The notes: generated by a model not told the origin, from the sequence alone. A stretch of DNA of 64,000 nt from Arcanobacterium pluranimalium (GCF_016907845.1 NZ_JAFBCS010000001.1:1922001-1986000), one strand, 5' to 3'. Positions 35,711-45,715 are shown, numbered from the stretch's first letter. Numbers and translations are program-made.

Positions 35711-37894
35711 ATGAATTCGAATGCAATCATCGTCGCACCTGACATCCTTCACGCCGTTTCACGCGGTAGCTACCACGCTCCGCACGATGTGCTCGGGCCA
35801 CATTCCGACGGTGAAAACGTAACCATCCGAGTAATTCGCCCGCTTGCCGATGCAGTAAGCATCGTCACCAAGACGGGAGAATTCGAAGCTACCCACGAAC
35901 ACAATGGCGTGTGGGTGAGCGTGATTCCTAGCTCTGACATTCCCGACTACCGTGTGCAGGCAACATACGGTGAAGAACCACAGTTATCAGATGATGCCTA
36001 TCGCTTCTTGCCCACTATCGGTGATGTGGACGAATACCTCTTTATGGAGGGACGTCACGAACGACTTTGGGAAATGCTCGGCTCACACGTGCGCACATAC
36101 ACCACAGATATGGGCGTGGTTCATGGCACCAGTTTCAGCGTTTGGGCACCCAATGCTCGCGCGGTGCGAGTCGTAGGCGATTTCAACGGATGGAACGGCG
36201 TAGGCGCGGCCATGCGTGCCTTGGGCTCTACCGGCGTCTGGGAAATCTTTATTCCTGGAGCGAGCGCCGGTGCACATTACAAGTTCGAAATTCAGTATCA
36301 GGATGGATCCTGGCATCAAAAGGCCGATCCAATGGCTCGCCAAACCGAGATTCCACCTTCCACTGCTTCAATCATTACTGAAAGCACTTTTAACTGGGAA
36401 GATTCCGCTTGGATCACCCAGCGCAGCTCCACAGATCCCCACAGCGGACCAGTTTCGATCTACGAAGTTCATCTCGGCTCATGGCGTGCCGGACTCAGCT
36501 ACCGTGAGCTCGCTGACCAGCTCATCGGACACGTGAAATACTTGGGCTTCACCCATGTGGAATTTATGCCAGTTGCCGAGCATCCTTTTGGCCCATCATG
36601 GGGTTATCAAGTGACGTCCTATTACGCACCAACCTCGCGTTTCGGCTCCCCTGATGACTTCCGCTATCTCGTCAACGAACTGCATAAAGCGGGAATTGGC
36701 GTGATTATGGATTGGGTTCCTGCCCATTTCCCGAAAGACGCGTGGGCTTTGGCGCGTTTCGATGGCACACCACTGTACGAAGATCCGAATCCGCTACGTG
36801 GCGAACACCCAGATTGGGGCACATACGTATTCAATTTTGGCCGTAATGAGGTGCGCAACTTCCTTGTAGCAAACGCTCTATACTGGCTGGAAGAATTCCA
36901 TATTGACGGCATTCGCGTTGACGCCGTTGCCTCAATGCTCTACCTCGATTATTCCCGAGAAGCTGGCAAGTGGCAGCCCAATATTTACGGTGGGCGTGAG
37001 AATCTCGAAGCCATTTCGTTCATTCAAGAAGCAAATGCCACCGCTTACCGCACGCACCCTGGCATTATGATGATCGCCGAAGAATCTACCTCCTGGGGCG
37101 GAGTTACCGGCCTGACGGAAAATGGTGGGCTTGGCTATGGCCTCAAGTGGAATATGGGCTGGATGAACGACACTTTGCGCTATTTGCAAGAAAATCCGAT
37201 TAACCGGCGTTGGCACCACGGTGAATTGACGTTCTCGCTCGTTTACGCATTCTCTGAGCAGTTCCTTTTACCAATTTCGCACGATGAAGTCGTGCATGGC
37301 AAAGGTTCGCTCTATACGAAGATGCCTGGTGACCATTGGCAAAAGCTAGCCGGAGTGCGTCTGCTCTTCGGTTACCAGTGGTCACACCCGGGTAAGCAGC
37401 TGCTATTTATGGGTCAAGAATTTGCCCAAATCGATGAGTGGAGTGACGGACACGGTCTCGATTGGTGGCTCACCGATAACCCCGCTCACGATGGAGTCAT
37501 GCGCTGTGTCAAGGCACTCAACGATGTTTATGTTTCGCATCCGGCGCTGTGGTCAGACGATTTCAAGAACTCCGGTTTTGAATGGATCGACGTTTCCGAC
37601 GGCGATCACAACGTTTTGTCGTATCTGCGCAAGTCTGCTGACGGTTCGCAAGTCGTGGCTGTGATCTGTAATTTTGCTGGTGTACCACACAATGACTACC
37701 GGGTTGGGCTTCCACAAGTCGGTGGCTGGAAAGAGATCTTTAACTCCGATGCCCAAGAATTCGGAGGCTCCGGCGTCGGCAATATGGGACGCGTCGAAGC
37801 GGAAGAAATCGGTTGGAATGGACGCCCATATTCTGCGATAGTGCAGCTTCCACCCTATGGCGTGGTATATCTCGAACCTGAGGATCTCAACTAA
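35711..37894 (+). CDS. glgB: 1,4-alpha-glucan branching enzyme GlgB
   Basis: A 727-residue GH13_9 enzyme that makes alpha-1,6 branches. Two N-terminal beta-sandwich modules precede the barrel; [19 protein letters not shown] is the CBM48. [29 protein letters not shown], the nucleophile Asp in [17 protein letters not shown], the acid/base Glu in [11 protein letters not shown] and [15 protein letters not shown] are all intact. GGGAG precedes the ATG. The stop abuts the LacI gene start. In the GlgE pathway it branches the linear glucan that GlgE extends. Confidence 0.96.
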   Translation: MNSNAIIVAPDILHAVSRGSYHAPHDVLGPHSDGENVTIRVIRPLADAVSIVTKTGEFEATHEHNGVWVSVIPSSDIPDYRVQATYGEEPQLSDDAYRFLPTIGDVDEYLFMEGRHERLWEMLGSHVRTYTTDMGVVHGTSFSVWAPNARAVRVVGDFNGWNGVGAAMRALGSTGVWEIFIPGASAGAHYKFEIQYQDGSWHQKADPMARQTEIPPSTASIITESTFNWEDSAWITQRSSTDPHSGPVSIYEVHLGSWRAGLSYRELADQLIGHVKYLGFTHVEFMPVAEHPFGPSWGYQVTSYYAPTSRFGSPDDFRYLVNELHKAGIGVIMDWVPAHFPKDAWALARFDGTPLYEDPNPLRGEHPDWGTYVFNFGRNEVRNFLVANALYWLEEFHIDGIRVDAVASMLYLDYSREAGKWQPNIYGGRENLEAISFIQEANATAYRTHPGIMMIAEESTSWGGVTGLTENGGLGYGLKWNMGWMNDTLRYLQENPINRRWHHGELTFSLVYAFSEQFLLPISHDEVVHGKGSLYTKMPGDHWQKLAGVRLLFGYQWSHPGKQLLFMGQEFAQIDEWSDGHGLDWWLTDNPAHDGVMRCVKALNDVYVSHPALWSDDFKNSGFEWIDVSDGDHNVLSYLRKSADGSQVVAVICNFAGVPHNDYRVGLPQVGGWKEIFNSDAQEFGGSGVGNMGRVEAEEIGWNGRPYSAIVQLPPYGVVYLEPEDLN

Positions 37895-38905
37895 ATGATG
37901 GGAAGTCGGATTCGCCTTTCAGATATCGCTGAGCGAGCCGGAGTTTCGCCAGCTACTGTTTCTCGAGTTCTCAATGGAAAGAATACGGTTGCTTCTAGTA
38001 CTCGTTTATCGGTGTTAACTGCGCTTGATGAGCTCGGCTACGAAGCCCCTCCTTTCTTGCAAGAGCGAAAAGGTGGCTCGATTGGTCTGATCTTGCCGGA
38101 ACTGACGAATCCGATATTTCCGATATTTGCTCAGCATCTTCAGACGGCGATGTCTTTGCATGGATTCACCACACTGCTAGGGGCATACGCAGCAAGCGAT
38201 CCTCTGGAAGAGCGCTACGTTAATGCGATGCTCGATCAGCATGTAGCAGGAATTATTTTCGTATCGGCTCTGCATGCGGATCGAGATGCAGATTTGGAAC
38301 ATTATCACCGGTTAAGCTCGCACAATATTCCTTATGTGACGATCAATGGTCTCAATCCGCAGCTACATGCACCAGATATTTCTGCCGACGACGCCTCCGC
38401 AGTAAAACAGGCGATACGGCATCTCATTTCCCAGGGTCATCAGCGCATCGGGCTTGCAACCGGTCAGTTACGTTTCTTACCGGCTTACGAAAAATCTCAA
38501 GCTTTCGCGGCAACTATGAGTGCGTTACTACCAGATAGTCCCATTTGTGAAGCCAATACCTTATTCACACTTGAGGGCGGCTATGCGGCAGCTGAGCAGC
38601 TCTTAGCCCAAGGCTGCAGCGCAATTATTTGTGCTTCGGATGTGATGGCACTCGGCGCGATTCGTTACTGCCAGGCAAGGGGTCTCGATGTGCCCGGCGA
38701 CGTGTCGGTGATCGGATATGACGATTCACCATTCGTCGCTTTCACTAATCCGCCTTTGACCACCCTCCGCCAACCAGCAAAAGATATGTGTGAGGCTGCT
38801 GTATCCACGCTAATTACCCGGATCAACAACGGCTCTGGCTCTATCAGATCAGTGCGTTTCGCTCCAGAACTGATCGTTCGTAATTCAACTGGACCAGCCA
38901 AATAG
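37895..38905 (+). CDS. LacI family transcriptional regulator
   Basis: A 336-residue regulator. The N-terminal LacI-type helix-turn-helix reads RLSDIAERAGVSPATVSRVL, followed by the hinge region and a periplasmic-binding-protein-like sensor domain with GSIGLILPELTNPIFP and VIGYDDSPFVAFTNPPLTT. It starts directly after the glgB stop (ATG at 37895; a second ATG at 37898 is equally possible), so it is probably the last gene of the glycogen operon and may control it in answer to a maltose-like sugar. The operator could not be identified. Confidence 0.9.
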   Translation: MMGSRIRLSDIAERAGVSPATVSRVLNGKNTVASSTRLSVLTALDELGYEAPPFLQERKGGSIGLILPELTNPIFPIFAQHLQTAMSLHGFTTLLGAYAASDPLEERYVNAMLDQHVAGIIFVSALHADRDADLEHYHRLSSHNIPYVTINGLNPQLHAPDISADDASAVKQAIRHLISQGHQRIGLATGQLRFLPAYEKSQAFAATMSALLPDSPICEANTLFTLEGGYAAAEQLLAQGCSAIICASDVMALGAIRYCQARGLDVPGDVSVIGYDDSPFVAFTNPPLTTLRQPAKDMCEAAVSTLITRINNGSGSIRSVRFAPELIVRNSTGPAK

Positions 38906-39027
38906 TAAGCAGTGCTAGACGTGGCAGCTATCATGAAAGGTGCCGCCGCCTTAACAACGCTGCTACCGCCACAGCTACCGTTTTCCGCGGCAGCTACCAT
39001 GTATTAACGACGCAGCCAAGAATTTCT

Positions 39028-40074
39028 TTAAAAAAGCGCATTCGTCAGGGCTTTGCGCGCAGTTTTCACCAGCTCTGTGCTGTTGCCAACCACATCAAAT
39101 AATTCGATCAAGCGTTTGCGCACTTCTTCGCGTTCTTCTCCAGTCACTTCACGAATTACATCGATAAGGCGTCCGAACGCCGCATCCGGCCTCCCATATG
39201 CAGTTTCTATATCTGCTGCGGCCAGATGGGGTGCTATCTGCGTTAGCGAAGCATTTTGCGCTTGTACAAGAACCTCTTGTGCACCCTCAGAGGTGCCGTG
39301 CGGATTGAGCACCGCTACACGTTGCAATAACTCGACGTGTCGCAAAGAAGTGAGTGCTTCGGCGTCTCCCGGATTTTCTTTCAATGCCTTTGTAAAGGCA
39401 AGGTGCGCCGCCTCGAGATCGCCATTTTGCAGAGCCTCTTGCCCCTCTTTATGCAACGGTGGCAGCTCAGGCTCAGCTGGAGTTGCTTCGGCATCGCCAT
39501 CCAAGATGCCTGTAAGGCCATAGCTCGCCGCAGCTTCGAGAAGTTTGCTCATGGTTCCTTCGATATCAGAACGTTGCGGTAGACCTTGGAAAAGCGGAAT
39601 TGGCTGCCCTTGCAAAACTGCTGCTACTGCGGGCACCCCAGTGATTCCGAACATTGCCGTTATGTCACGTTCCGAATCGGTGGAAATCAAGCCAACCTGG
39701 ATTGTACCTTGCTTCTTGTGAGCAATCTCGGTCATCACATCAACGAGCGTTTTTGAGTTCTCCGAACGCTCAGAATGGAATACCAGCACTACTGGCAAAC
39801 TCATCGAGTTCTTGAGCACCTGCTCGAGATTTGCAGCCGTCACATCCAAAACGAATGGACCGGCTATAGTGGAGCCGGCCATGGCAGCTTCACCGCCCGC
39901 GCTCATGTTCGCAGTATTTGATCCGCCTGCATGCGTCCCTCCTGCATGCGATCCGCTCGCTTGCGCCGGATTCACCACACCAATGCCATTGGCGCTAGTT
40001 TGCCCAGGATTTGGGCGCAGAGCCGACAAGTCAATAGCTCCACGTAGAGCGCTAGCTGAGATTCCCTCTTGCAC
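39028..40074 (-). CDS. Thioredoxin-fold/TPR protein, CnoX (YbbN)-like
   Basis: A 348-residue protein. After a Gly/Ala/Ser/His-rich N-terminal stretch, residues about 77-180 form a thioredoxin fold, with VVLVFHSERSENSKTLVDV where thioredoxins have WCxxC; both redox cysteines are absent, so it is not an oxidoreductase by that route. A tetratricopeptide-type C-terminal half (EGQEALQNGDLEAAHLAFTK) follows. It resembles the chaperone-like YbbN/CnoX group. A thioredoxin gene (Rv1324) lies near glgB in M. tuberculosis too. It overlaps or abuts the lipoprotein gene upstream (5-bp gap). It is convergent with the LacI gene. Confidence 0.8.
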   Translation of the reverse strand: MQEGISASALRGAIDLSALRPNPGQTSANGIGVVNPAQASGSHAGGTHAGGSNTANMSAGGEAAMAGSTIAGPFVLDVTAANLEQVLKNSMSLPVVLVFHSERSENSKTLVDVMTEIAHKKQGTIQVGLISTDSERDITAMFGITGVPAVAAVLQGQPIPLFQGLPQRSDIEGTMSKLLEAAASYGLTGILDGDAEATPAEPELPPLHKEGQEALQNGDLEAAHLAFTKALKENPGDAEALTSLRHVELLQRVAVLNPHGTSEGAQEVLVQAQNASLTQIAPHLAAADIETAYGRPDAAFGRLIDVIREVTGEEREEVRKRLIELFDVVGNSTELVKTARKALTNALF

Positions 40075-40079
40075 GTCAA

Positions 40080-41093
40080 TCAGCCTTCTTTCGAAACGGC
40101 CAGCAGTGTAGGCACTGATGCACCAAGAACTTTTACCGTTTTATCTTCTGCATTCTGAGGTGGAACGTAGAACGCCACCAGAACAGAGTACTGCGCAGTT
40201 ACCGGTTTATCTACATCAACGACTGCATTATTGGCGTCCTGACTGAACATCGCGCCAATTTCTCTATGCAACTTGAGAGTAGCTCCAGCTTTGGTTTTAC
40301 TCACGTACACGCTGTACGCAAGCTCATTGACGACGAGGAGACCGCCGTCTTCCGTGGCAACAGCTTGGATTCCATGCGAACCGGCAGCAAAATTCGTCTG
40401 CACCATGCCATTATCGGCAATAGTTTGCGCTAGCTTATCTTGTTGCTTGGAGATCTGTGAGAATAATGGATCGCCAGCAGAGAATGGAACCGACGTGAGC
40501 TGCCGAGATTTGTTGTATTCCACGTATGCATTGATGAGCGTATTGGGATCTGCGGCGTATTTCTTTGGATCGTCTGTGAGTTTTCCGGTCTGATTAGTCA
40601 GGCTCGCTTTCAACTTCGGAGCTTGGATATCAGGGAAGATCTGCACTTGACCCCAGAGCTGGTATTGCGCACGCGCATTGACCTGCGTCCAAATAGTGAG
40701 TGACGGAAGATTCTGCACGTTATTCGCTGGAGCGACAGTCATAACCGTCCGCGGAAAAGCCGCTCCAGAAGCTACCGGCACTGCCTTATCATCAATGACG
40801 ATAGGCGGAATCTTGTAGGCGTCACCGAGAACTCGCTTAAGACGGTAGTGCGCATCGCGATACTGGCGGATCGGATCGCTAACGCGCCCGCCGAGCTTAT
40901 TGGCATCGGTAGCGGCATCGGCTTCGGCAATATTCTTTTTGACTTCGGCTGCAATCTTGTTAAAAGTTTCGTTTGCAACCACCGTTTCAGCTACTTTAAC
41001 CGACGACGGCGCGGGCGGCTGCGCTTGGGAAGTGCAGGCAGACAGCAAAAGTGCACCTGTAAAGACTAAAGCGATTGAACGTTTCTTAGCCAT
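40080..41093 (-). CDS. Predicted lipoprotein of unknown function
   Basis: About 337 residues. A signal peptide of the lipoprotein type ends LLLSAC with Cys20, followed by a Gln/Pro/Ala-rich linker, so the protein should be lipid-anchored on the outside of the membrane. The rest is predicted mixed alpha/beta with no motif I recognise; IVIDDKAVPVASGAAF and LTIWTQVNARAQYQLWGQV are typical stretches. The ATG at 41093 overlaps the 3' end of the membrane protein gene by 8 bp, so the two are translated in a coupled fashion. The frame is open to 41132. Confidence 0.7.
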   Translation of the reverse strand: MAKKRSIALVFTGALLLSACTSQAQPPAPSSVKVAETVVANETFNKIAAEVKKNIAEADAATDANKLGGRVSDPIRQYRDAHYRLKRVLGDAYKIPPIVIDDKAVPVASGAAFPRTVMTVAPANNVQNLPSLTIWTQVNARAQYQLWGQVQIFPDIQAPKLKASLTNQTGKLTDDPKKYAADPNTLINAYVEYNKSRQLTSVPFSAGDPLFSQISKQQDKLAQTIADNGMVQTNFAAGSHGIQAVATEDGGLLVVNELAYSVYVSKTKAGATLKLHREIGAMFSQDANNAVVDVDKPVTAQYSVLVAFYVPPQNAEDKTVKVLGASVPTLLAVSKEG

Positions 41094-42231
41094 TATTCGC
41101 ACCACCCTTCTCGTTTTCTGAGCCATTGGCAAAGGTCCACAAAGACTTCCAATACTCGCTCTTTTTCGCTATGTCGTCTTCTGCGCTATTTTGCGCTTTT
41201 TCTTGTTCGCGGTTTTCAGATTCGTGAGCTTTCGTGACATCATCCTCTAGCGGTGGCGCATCGCTATCTGCATTATTGTGCTGATCATTCGCATCAAGTG
41301 CGAGCTCAGTTTCGTGTGACTCTGGCGTTTGAACTGGTAGCACGATCCGATCATCAGGGTGAAGCTCGCGCGAACGCCAAGTCTGCGCACGAGAAGTTCC
41401 TGGCACGATGGTTGCACCCAAGGCGTGATCAGTGTGTTTAATCTGAATCTCGCGATCAGTTTCTGGGCTTGCCAGATCCCCCTTGAAAGCCGGAATCACA
41501 GATGTCTGTGCCTGTGCAAACTGGAGTTTTTGTTCGCGACGCAGCATTTGCCGCTCTCGTATAGCTTTGAGACGAGCTCGATCTTGGTTGTCTCCCAAAA
41601 GGAGGAAACCACCGATGAGAGCAACTAGAATGCCAATAATCAGCCACGGAATTGCGTTGTTTGATTGGGTTTGCGTCCAAGTCAGCGTTACTTCTGGAGC
41701 TTTTCCACTCAGAGTGCTCACTATCAGTGAGCGGTTCAAACCCTGTGGAGCATTAAATTCGATCTGTGCTTTATTTTCAGCTTTGCCGGATTTTACCCAC
41801 AAATCTGACTGCGAAATATCAAATTCGCCTTTCGCTCCGCGTTCTTTATCGCCAGCAATTGTTTCTTGTTTCCCGTCGTGCTTCTTGAGCTTCGTCTCAT
41901 CCCAGCTTTCGAAACCGGCTATTTCTACCGCGGCAGAATCTCCAACGTAGGCTTTGACTTCGTCGCTATTTCCGATCCCCCAGACGACGGTGTCTGCGTC
42001 AGCCTTGATGTCGATCGTGACCTTTTCATTCACTAAATTCAACACGCCCGAAGAAGTGAATACAAAAGCAGAGTCTTGCGTCGGTTCAGAATTCAGAGAA
42101 ACACTCTTTTCTGAATTCCGAAGTAGATTCACGCTACCTCCCACAATGGCGATCAGCACGCCAATAACGGCAAGCAAAAAGCCGGCGAGTTGTCTTTTAG
42201 AAATATCGTTCAATGTATTCTCAATTCGCAA
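41086..42231 (-). CDS. Predicted two-helix membrane protein of unknown function
   Basis: A 381-residue protein with one hydrophobic helix near the N-terminus (LAGFLLAVIGVLIAIVGGSV), an outer domain of about 140 residues, and a second helix (AIPWLIIGILVALIGGFLLL), followed by a basic then acidic, Glu/Asp-rich cytoplasmic tail of about 150 residues. The start appears to be the TTG at 42231; no in-frame ATG lies near the first helix. It is divergent from the DivIVA-like gene and overlaps the lipoprotein gene. A shared role at the cell surface of these neighbours is only an inference. Confidence 0.65.
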   Translation of the reverse strand: MRIENTLNDISKRQLAGFLLAVIGVLIAIVGGSVNLLRNSEKSVSLNSEPTQDSAFVFTSSGVLNLVNEKVTIDIKADADTVVWGIGNSDEVKAYVGDSAAVEIAGFESWDETKLKKHDGKQETIAGDKERGAKGEFDISQSDLWVKSGKAENKAQIEFNAPQGLNRSLIVSTLSGKAPEVTLTWTQTQSNNAIPWLIIGILVALIGGFLLLGDNQDRARLKAIRERQMLRREQKLQFAQAQTSVIPAFKGDLASPETDREIQIKHTDHALGATIVPGTSRAQTWRSRELHPDDRIVLPVQTPESHETELALDANDQHNNADSDAPPLEDDVTKAHESENREQEKAQNSAEDDIAKKSEYWKSLWTFANGSENEKGGANNG

Positions 42232-42411
42232 GGAAACAAGATGGCACAGTAGTTGTAGTTACTCCATCTAATTATAACAATTTGGCAACAAAGTAGCCGA
42301 GCGTTTAATACTACTCACAATTTTAGCGAAGAAATATGAGGAATTTTCCTTAGCTTGAGTGAGAAATTCGGGGTACGCTAGAGGCATAACTCAATACTTA
42401 TGGAGGTTCCG

Positions 42412-43689
42412 TTGAACGAAGAAACACCCTCGTTCCCGATTGTGATGCGTGGCTATGACCGCGCACAAGTGGATGAGAAAGTCAATCAGCTCACCGAAAA
42501 ATTGGCTCATTCTCGCTCACACGTTGCAAATTTAGATGCGCAAATCCTTCGACTTTCCGGCGAACTCTCCCAAGCACAGGCGAGTCTCAAAGAAAACGAT
42601 CGTCCTTCTTACGCAGGTTTGGGAAGCCGAGTCGAACGCCTACTGCGTTCCACTGAAGAACAGGCACTCGATGTCATGACGCAAGCTCGCCGCGATGCCA
42701 AATTCATCATCGATTCTGCACATAAAAAGGCTGAATCTTTGCGTCTGGCTGCGGAAGAAGAAAGCCAAGCTTTGCTCGCTGCCGCTCAGAAAGAAGCTAT
42801 GGATATTCGCAATCTCGCTGCTAGTGAAGCACGCACCCGCACCGAAAATGCCGAGCAGGCAAGTGAAGAAATGCTCGCATCAGCACACCGCGAATCCGAG
42901 CGCATGCGTGAGCAATCAGAAGCGTCTGCTGCACACACGCGCTCCGCTGCTGAACACGAAACCACCGTATTGCGTTCAGAAGTTCAAGACGAAGTCGCTC
43001 GTTTGCGAGCCGAAGCTGAGCGTGAAACCACGCAGATGCGCACCGAAGCGCAAACTTATGCAGCGCAGGTAAAAGCAAATGCCGAATCGGAAGCAGCATC
43101 GCTACGCTCCGCCGTCGACCTCGAAATCTCTGAACTTCGCACACAAGTGCAAAACGAGGTTTCCCAAATGCGCACCGAAGCCGAAGAAGCTATCGCCCAG
43201 CACGCCAAAGAATCTGCTGCCAAATTGGCAGAAAAAGAGGCACGTCTGCGCGAATCGGCTCAGACCATGATGGAATCGGCTGAGTTCTCCGCACGGGAAG
43301 CAGAGCAGCGAGTTGCTGAAGCTACGCAGCGCGCCAATCAGCTCAATGAAACCTCGTCACAAAAAGCCACGACGATCGTTTCGCAGGCCGAAGAAGAGGC
43401 TCGCTCAATTCTTGCAGCGGCCAAAGAAGAAGCAGATCGTATTCATCGAGCAGTGGAAGAAGAGACTCAGCAGATGCGCAAATCTGCAGATGACCACGTG
43501 CAGTCGCTAGAAGATCAGCGCAATAGCCTCACTTCCTACCTTGACGATATTCGTGCCCTGCTCACAGGATCCACTTCCTCGCTGGCCTTGGGTGAAATCG
43601 TCAACAGTGCTCACAGCAATACCCACGATGCTGAGGGTGAAGCAGACGCCGCCGATACGGAAAATCAAACCGACGAAAGCGCAAACTGA
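42412..43689 (+). CDS. DivIVA-domain coiled-coil protein
   Basis: A protein of about 425 residues. A short N-terminal DivIVA-like domain (FPIVMRGYDRAQVDEKVNQL) is followed by a long continuous coiled coil rich in Glu, Ala, Arg and Ser with repeating AEAEREATxxR-type blocks, ending in an acidic Asn/Asp tail. Such proteins organise polar growth or cell division in actinobacteria. The start is the TTG at 42412: TGGAGG, five bases upstream, is a good ribosome-binding site. The ATG at 42400 overlaps that site and cannot use it. A hairpin element follows the stop. Confidence 0.82.
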   Translation: MNEETPSFPIVMRGYDRAQVDEKVNQLTEKLAHSRSHVANLDAQILRLSGELSQAQASLKENDRPSYAGLGSRVERLLRSTEEQALDVMTQARRDAKFIIDSAHKKAESLRLAAEEESQALLAAAQKEAMDIRNLAASEARTRTENAEQASEEMLASAHRESERMREQSEASAAHTRSAAEHETTVLRSEVQDEVARLRAEAERETTQMRTEAQTYAAQVKANAESEAASLRSAVDLEISELRTQVQNEVSQMRTEAEEAIAQHAKESAAKLAEKEARLRESAQTMMESAEFSAREAEQRVAEATQRANQLNETSSQKATTIVSQAEEEARSILAAAKEEADRIHRAVEEETQQMRKSADDHVQSLEDQRNSLTSYLDDIRALLTGSTSSLALGEIVNSAHSNTHDAEGEADAADTENQTDESAN

Positions 43690-43692
43690 GCT

Positions 43693-43759
43693 AATTTTGG
43701 GGCGTTTTTGGCAACTAGTGGAGGATATATCCAGATGTTGCCAAAAACGCCCCAAAATT
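43693..43759. terminator. Long hairpin (copy 2 of the repeat)
   Basis: Arms of 22 bp (43693-43714 and 43738-43759) enclose a 23-nt middle that contains GGATATATCC. The outer 20 bp equal those of the element at 23893-23954. It lies between convergent genes and may end both transcripts. Confidence 0.7.
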
Positions 43760-43774
43760 TGATCTCGTCAGTCT

Positions 43775-44554
43775 CTACCCCAGCGAACTATAGAATTCTG
43801 CAAGTACTTGAGCCAGCTCTTCAGGCTTCTCATCAGCCGTGAAATGGCCAGCTTCTTCAATTTCCACAATGCGGGGCTGCTTTGCTCGTAAAGCAATATT
43901 CATGAGCGATTCCAAGGAACACGTCGCATCTTGGGAACCGCGGATTAGATACACCGGGCCATCCACCAGCGAAACCGCATCCAGCTGATCCTCGCGATTA
44001 GCCATCGCCCGCTGAATCCAGGCCAAGGCCTTATCGGGCAAAGCGCGGAAGCGAGCATCGAGATCATCACGCACTGCCTGCGGCGTTTCTTTAGCGAGCA
44101 TGGTGGTAGTCCACTCCTCCACCGTTTCATAGCCGTGACCAGCTTCTGCACGTTGAGCTACCTGCTCACGAAACTCTTTTCTTTGCGCGTCATCAGCGGT
44201 GATATTGGTGTCCATCAATGCCAAACCCGCAATACAGTGTGGAAAAGCTGCCACAAAATCTGCTGCTACTGAGCCTCCCATTGAAAGTCCGCCAAGTGCT
44301 ACCTTCTCGATGCCTAATTCCTCGAGAGTATCGGCAATTGCCTGCGAATACGCCCTAATCGACGGCTCATCATCTCCCAATTCCTCTCCCTGCACGGATT
44401 TGCCAAAGCCAGGAGCGTCGACCGTGAGCACATCAAGATCACCCAAATATCCGCGCACGCCATCCCACATTGAGGAATCAAGTGGCAGAGCATGGAGCAA
44501 TAACAAAGGTACGTCAGAAGCTTGTCCAGTACGTCGATATGCAAGAGTAGTCAT
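43775..44554 (-). CDS. Alpha/beta hydrolase
   Basis: A 259-residue alpha/beta-fold hydrolase. The oxyanion-loop region reads LLLLHALPLDSSMWDGV; the nucleophile Ser is in ALGGLSMGGSVAADF; a catalytic Asp probably in YLIRGSQDATC; the His in EEAGHFTADEKPEEL. The substrate is unknown; the sequence resembles haloperoxidase- or 3-oxoadipate-lactonase-type members. It starts at 44554 and is convergent with the DivIVA-like gene. Nothing in the neighbourhood points to a pathway. Confidence 0.85.
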   Translation of the reverse strand: MTTLAYRRTGQASDVPLLLLHALPLDSSMWDGVRGYLGDLDVLTVDAPGFGKSVQGEELGDDEPSIRAYSQAIADTLEELGIEKVALGGLSMGGSVAADFVAAFPHCIAGLALMDTNITADDAQRKEFREQVAQRAEAGHGYETVEEWTTTMLAKETPQAVRDDLDARFRALPDKALAWIQRAMANREDQLDAVSLVDGPVYLIRGSQDATCSLESLMNIALRAKQPRIVEIEEAGHFTADEKPEELAQVLAEFYSSLG

Positions 44555-44673
44555 ACTTTGACGCTACCACTGCCCTTGCGAAAACGGGACTTTTCCCCCG
44601 ACAGCGAACCTCGCCAACCTTGCGAACGAACAAAGACAACGAACGACAACGAGCGACGACGACGTCACCTGCG

Positions 44674-44961
44674 TTATCGTCGGCGCCCTCGCGCATTCCA
44701 GCACCCAGTATGCCAATGACGACGCTCGCGCGCCCCCGCAAGCGGCCCAAATAGACTTTCCTCCGTCCAGGCCACCACATGTGCCACACCCACCGATATA
44801 ATGCCGTTACATCCAGGGCAAATGTACTGTTTCTTAGCGCTCGGAATCGAATGAACTTTGTACTCCAAGCCGTCCGCACCAGTTTCATAGCGCGTATAAC
44901 CCATCAGACGATAGGTGTCGAGAGGCGCTACTTCACGCTGGTACTTCCGGGATCGGCGCAT
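44674..44961 (-). CDS. Small zinc-ribbon protein coupled to nucS
   Basis: A 95-residue basic protein with CPGC and, about 33 residues later, HWHTGC, which could form a metal site resembling an HNH or zinc-ribbon finger. The N-terminus is [10 protein letters not shown]. The ATG overlaps the nucS stop in TGATG, so the two proteins are probably made in step. Similar small proteins sit beside nucS in other actinobacteria, in my recollection. A function in mismatch repair is an inference; the HNH catalytic Asn is not obvious. Confidence 0.65.
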   Translation of the reverse strand: MRRSRKYQREVAPLDTYRLMGYTRYETGADGLEYKVHSIPSAKKQYICPGCNGIISVGVAHVVAWTEESLFGPLAGARERRHWHTGCWNARGRRR

Positions 44962-45656
44962 CAGAACAGCCGGTCTTCAGGATTGTCCAAACCACGCATG
45001 GCATCATAATCGAGCACCAAACATTCGATGCCGCGATCCTCGGCCAAAACTCGCGCCTGTGGTTTGATCTCTTGCGCTGCAAAAATGCCGCGCAGCGGTT
45101 GCAAAGTAGAATCGCGCCCCAAATACTCAAGATAACGGGTGAGCTGTTCAACGCCGTCGATCTCGCCGCGACGCTTCACTTCAACCGCAACGTAGGTACC
45201 TTGCGAATCAACCACCATCAAGTCAACCGGACCAATCGGCGTCGGATACTCGCGACGCACCAGCCGCGTACCCGCACCAATCAGCGTCACCTGCTCAGCT
45301 AATAACTTCTGCAGATGCGCTTCCACACCGTCTTTGACTAAGCCTGGTTCTTGGCCAAAATTCTGCTCGTGATCAGAGTGAATGCCAAACAATCGCACCA
45401 CCAGGCGGTCGCTTGTTTTGCGATGTTCAACATCCCAAACTTCCACCACGCCCAGCTCAGATTCCTCCACATCCGGCTCACGAACAGTCAGATCACACGG
45501 CGCACTCATCCAGTTCAGCGGTTTATATGAGCCACCGTCGGAGTGAATCAGTACCGAGCCATCAGCCTTGATCATAAGCAAGCGCGTCGCAGGCTCCAGA
45601 TGCGCGTCCAAGCGCCCAGAGTAGTCAACAGAACAGTCGGCGATAACAACTCGCAC
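44961..45656 (-). CDS. nucS: Mismatch-specific endonuclease NucS (EndoMS)
   Basis: A 231-residue nuclease that cuts both strands at mismatches and provides mismatch repair in actinobacteria without MutS/MutL. The N-terminal DNA-binding domain includes [18 protein letters not shown] and PLNWMSAP. The C-terminal nuclease core has PVDLMVV, then [14 protein letters not shown] with the PD-(D/E)xK residues Asp, Glu and Lys. The C-terminus ends PEDRLF, matching the known beta-clamp-binding tail. The start is GTG at 45656 with GAGGTGA upstream. It lies 60 bp after atpC. Confidence 0.95.
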   Translation of the reverse strand: MRVVIADCSVDYSGRLDAHLEPATRLLMIKADGSVLIHSDGGSYKPLNWMSAPCDLTVREPDVEESELGVVEVWDVEHRKTSDRLVVRLFGIHSDHEQNFGQEPGLVKDGVEAHLQKLLAEQVTLIGAGTRLVRREYPTPIGPVDLMVVDSQGTYVAVEVKRRGEIDGVEQLTRYLEYLGRDSTLQPLRGIFAAQEIKPQARVLAEDRGIECLVLDYDAMRGLDNPEDRLF

Positions 45657-45715
45657 TCAACGTCACCTCAGAAAATACTCTCGAGTAAGTACAGCTAGAT
45701 CAGGTTAAGTTCACA

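Noticed and set aside
42400-42411. ATG at 42400 as start of the DivIVA-like gene
   Set aside because: It overlaps the Shine-Dalgarno sequence that serves the TTG at 42412.
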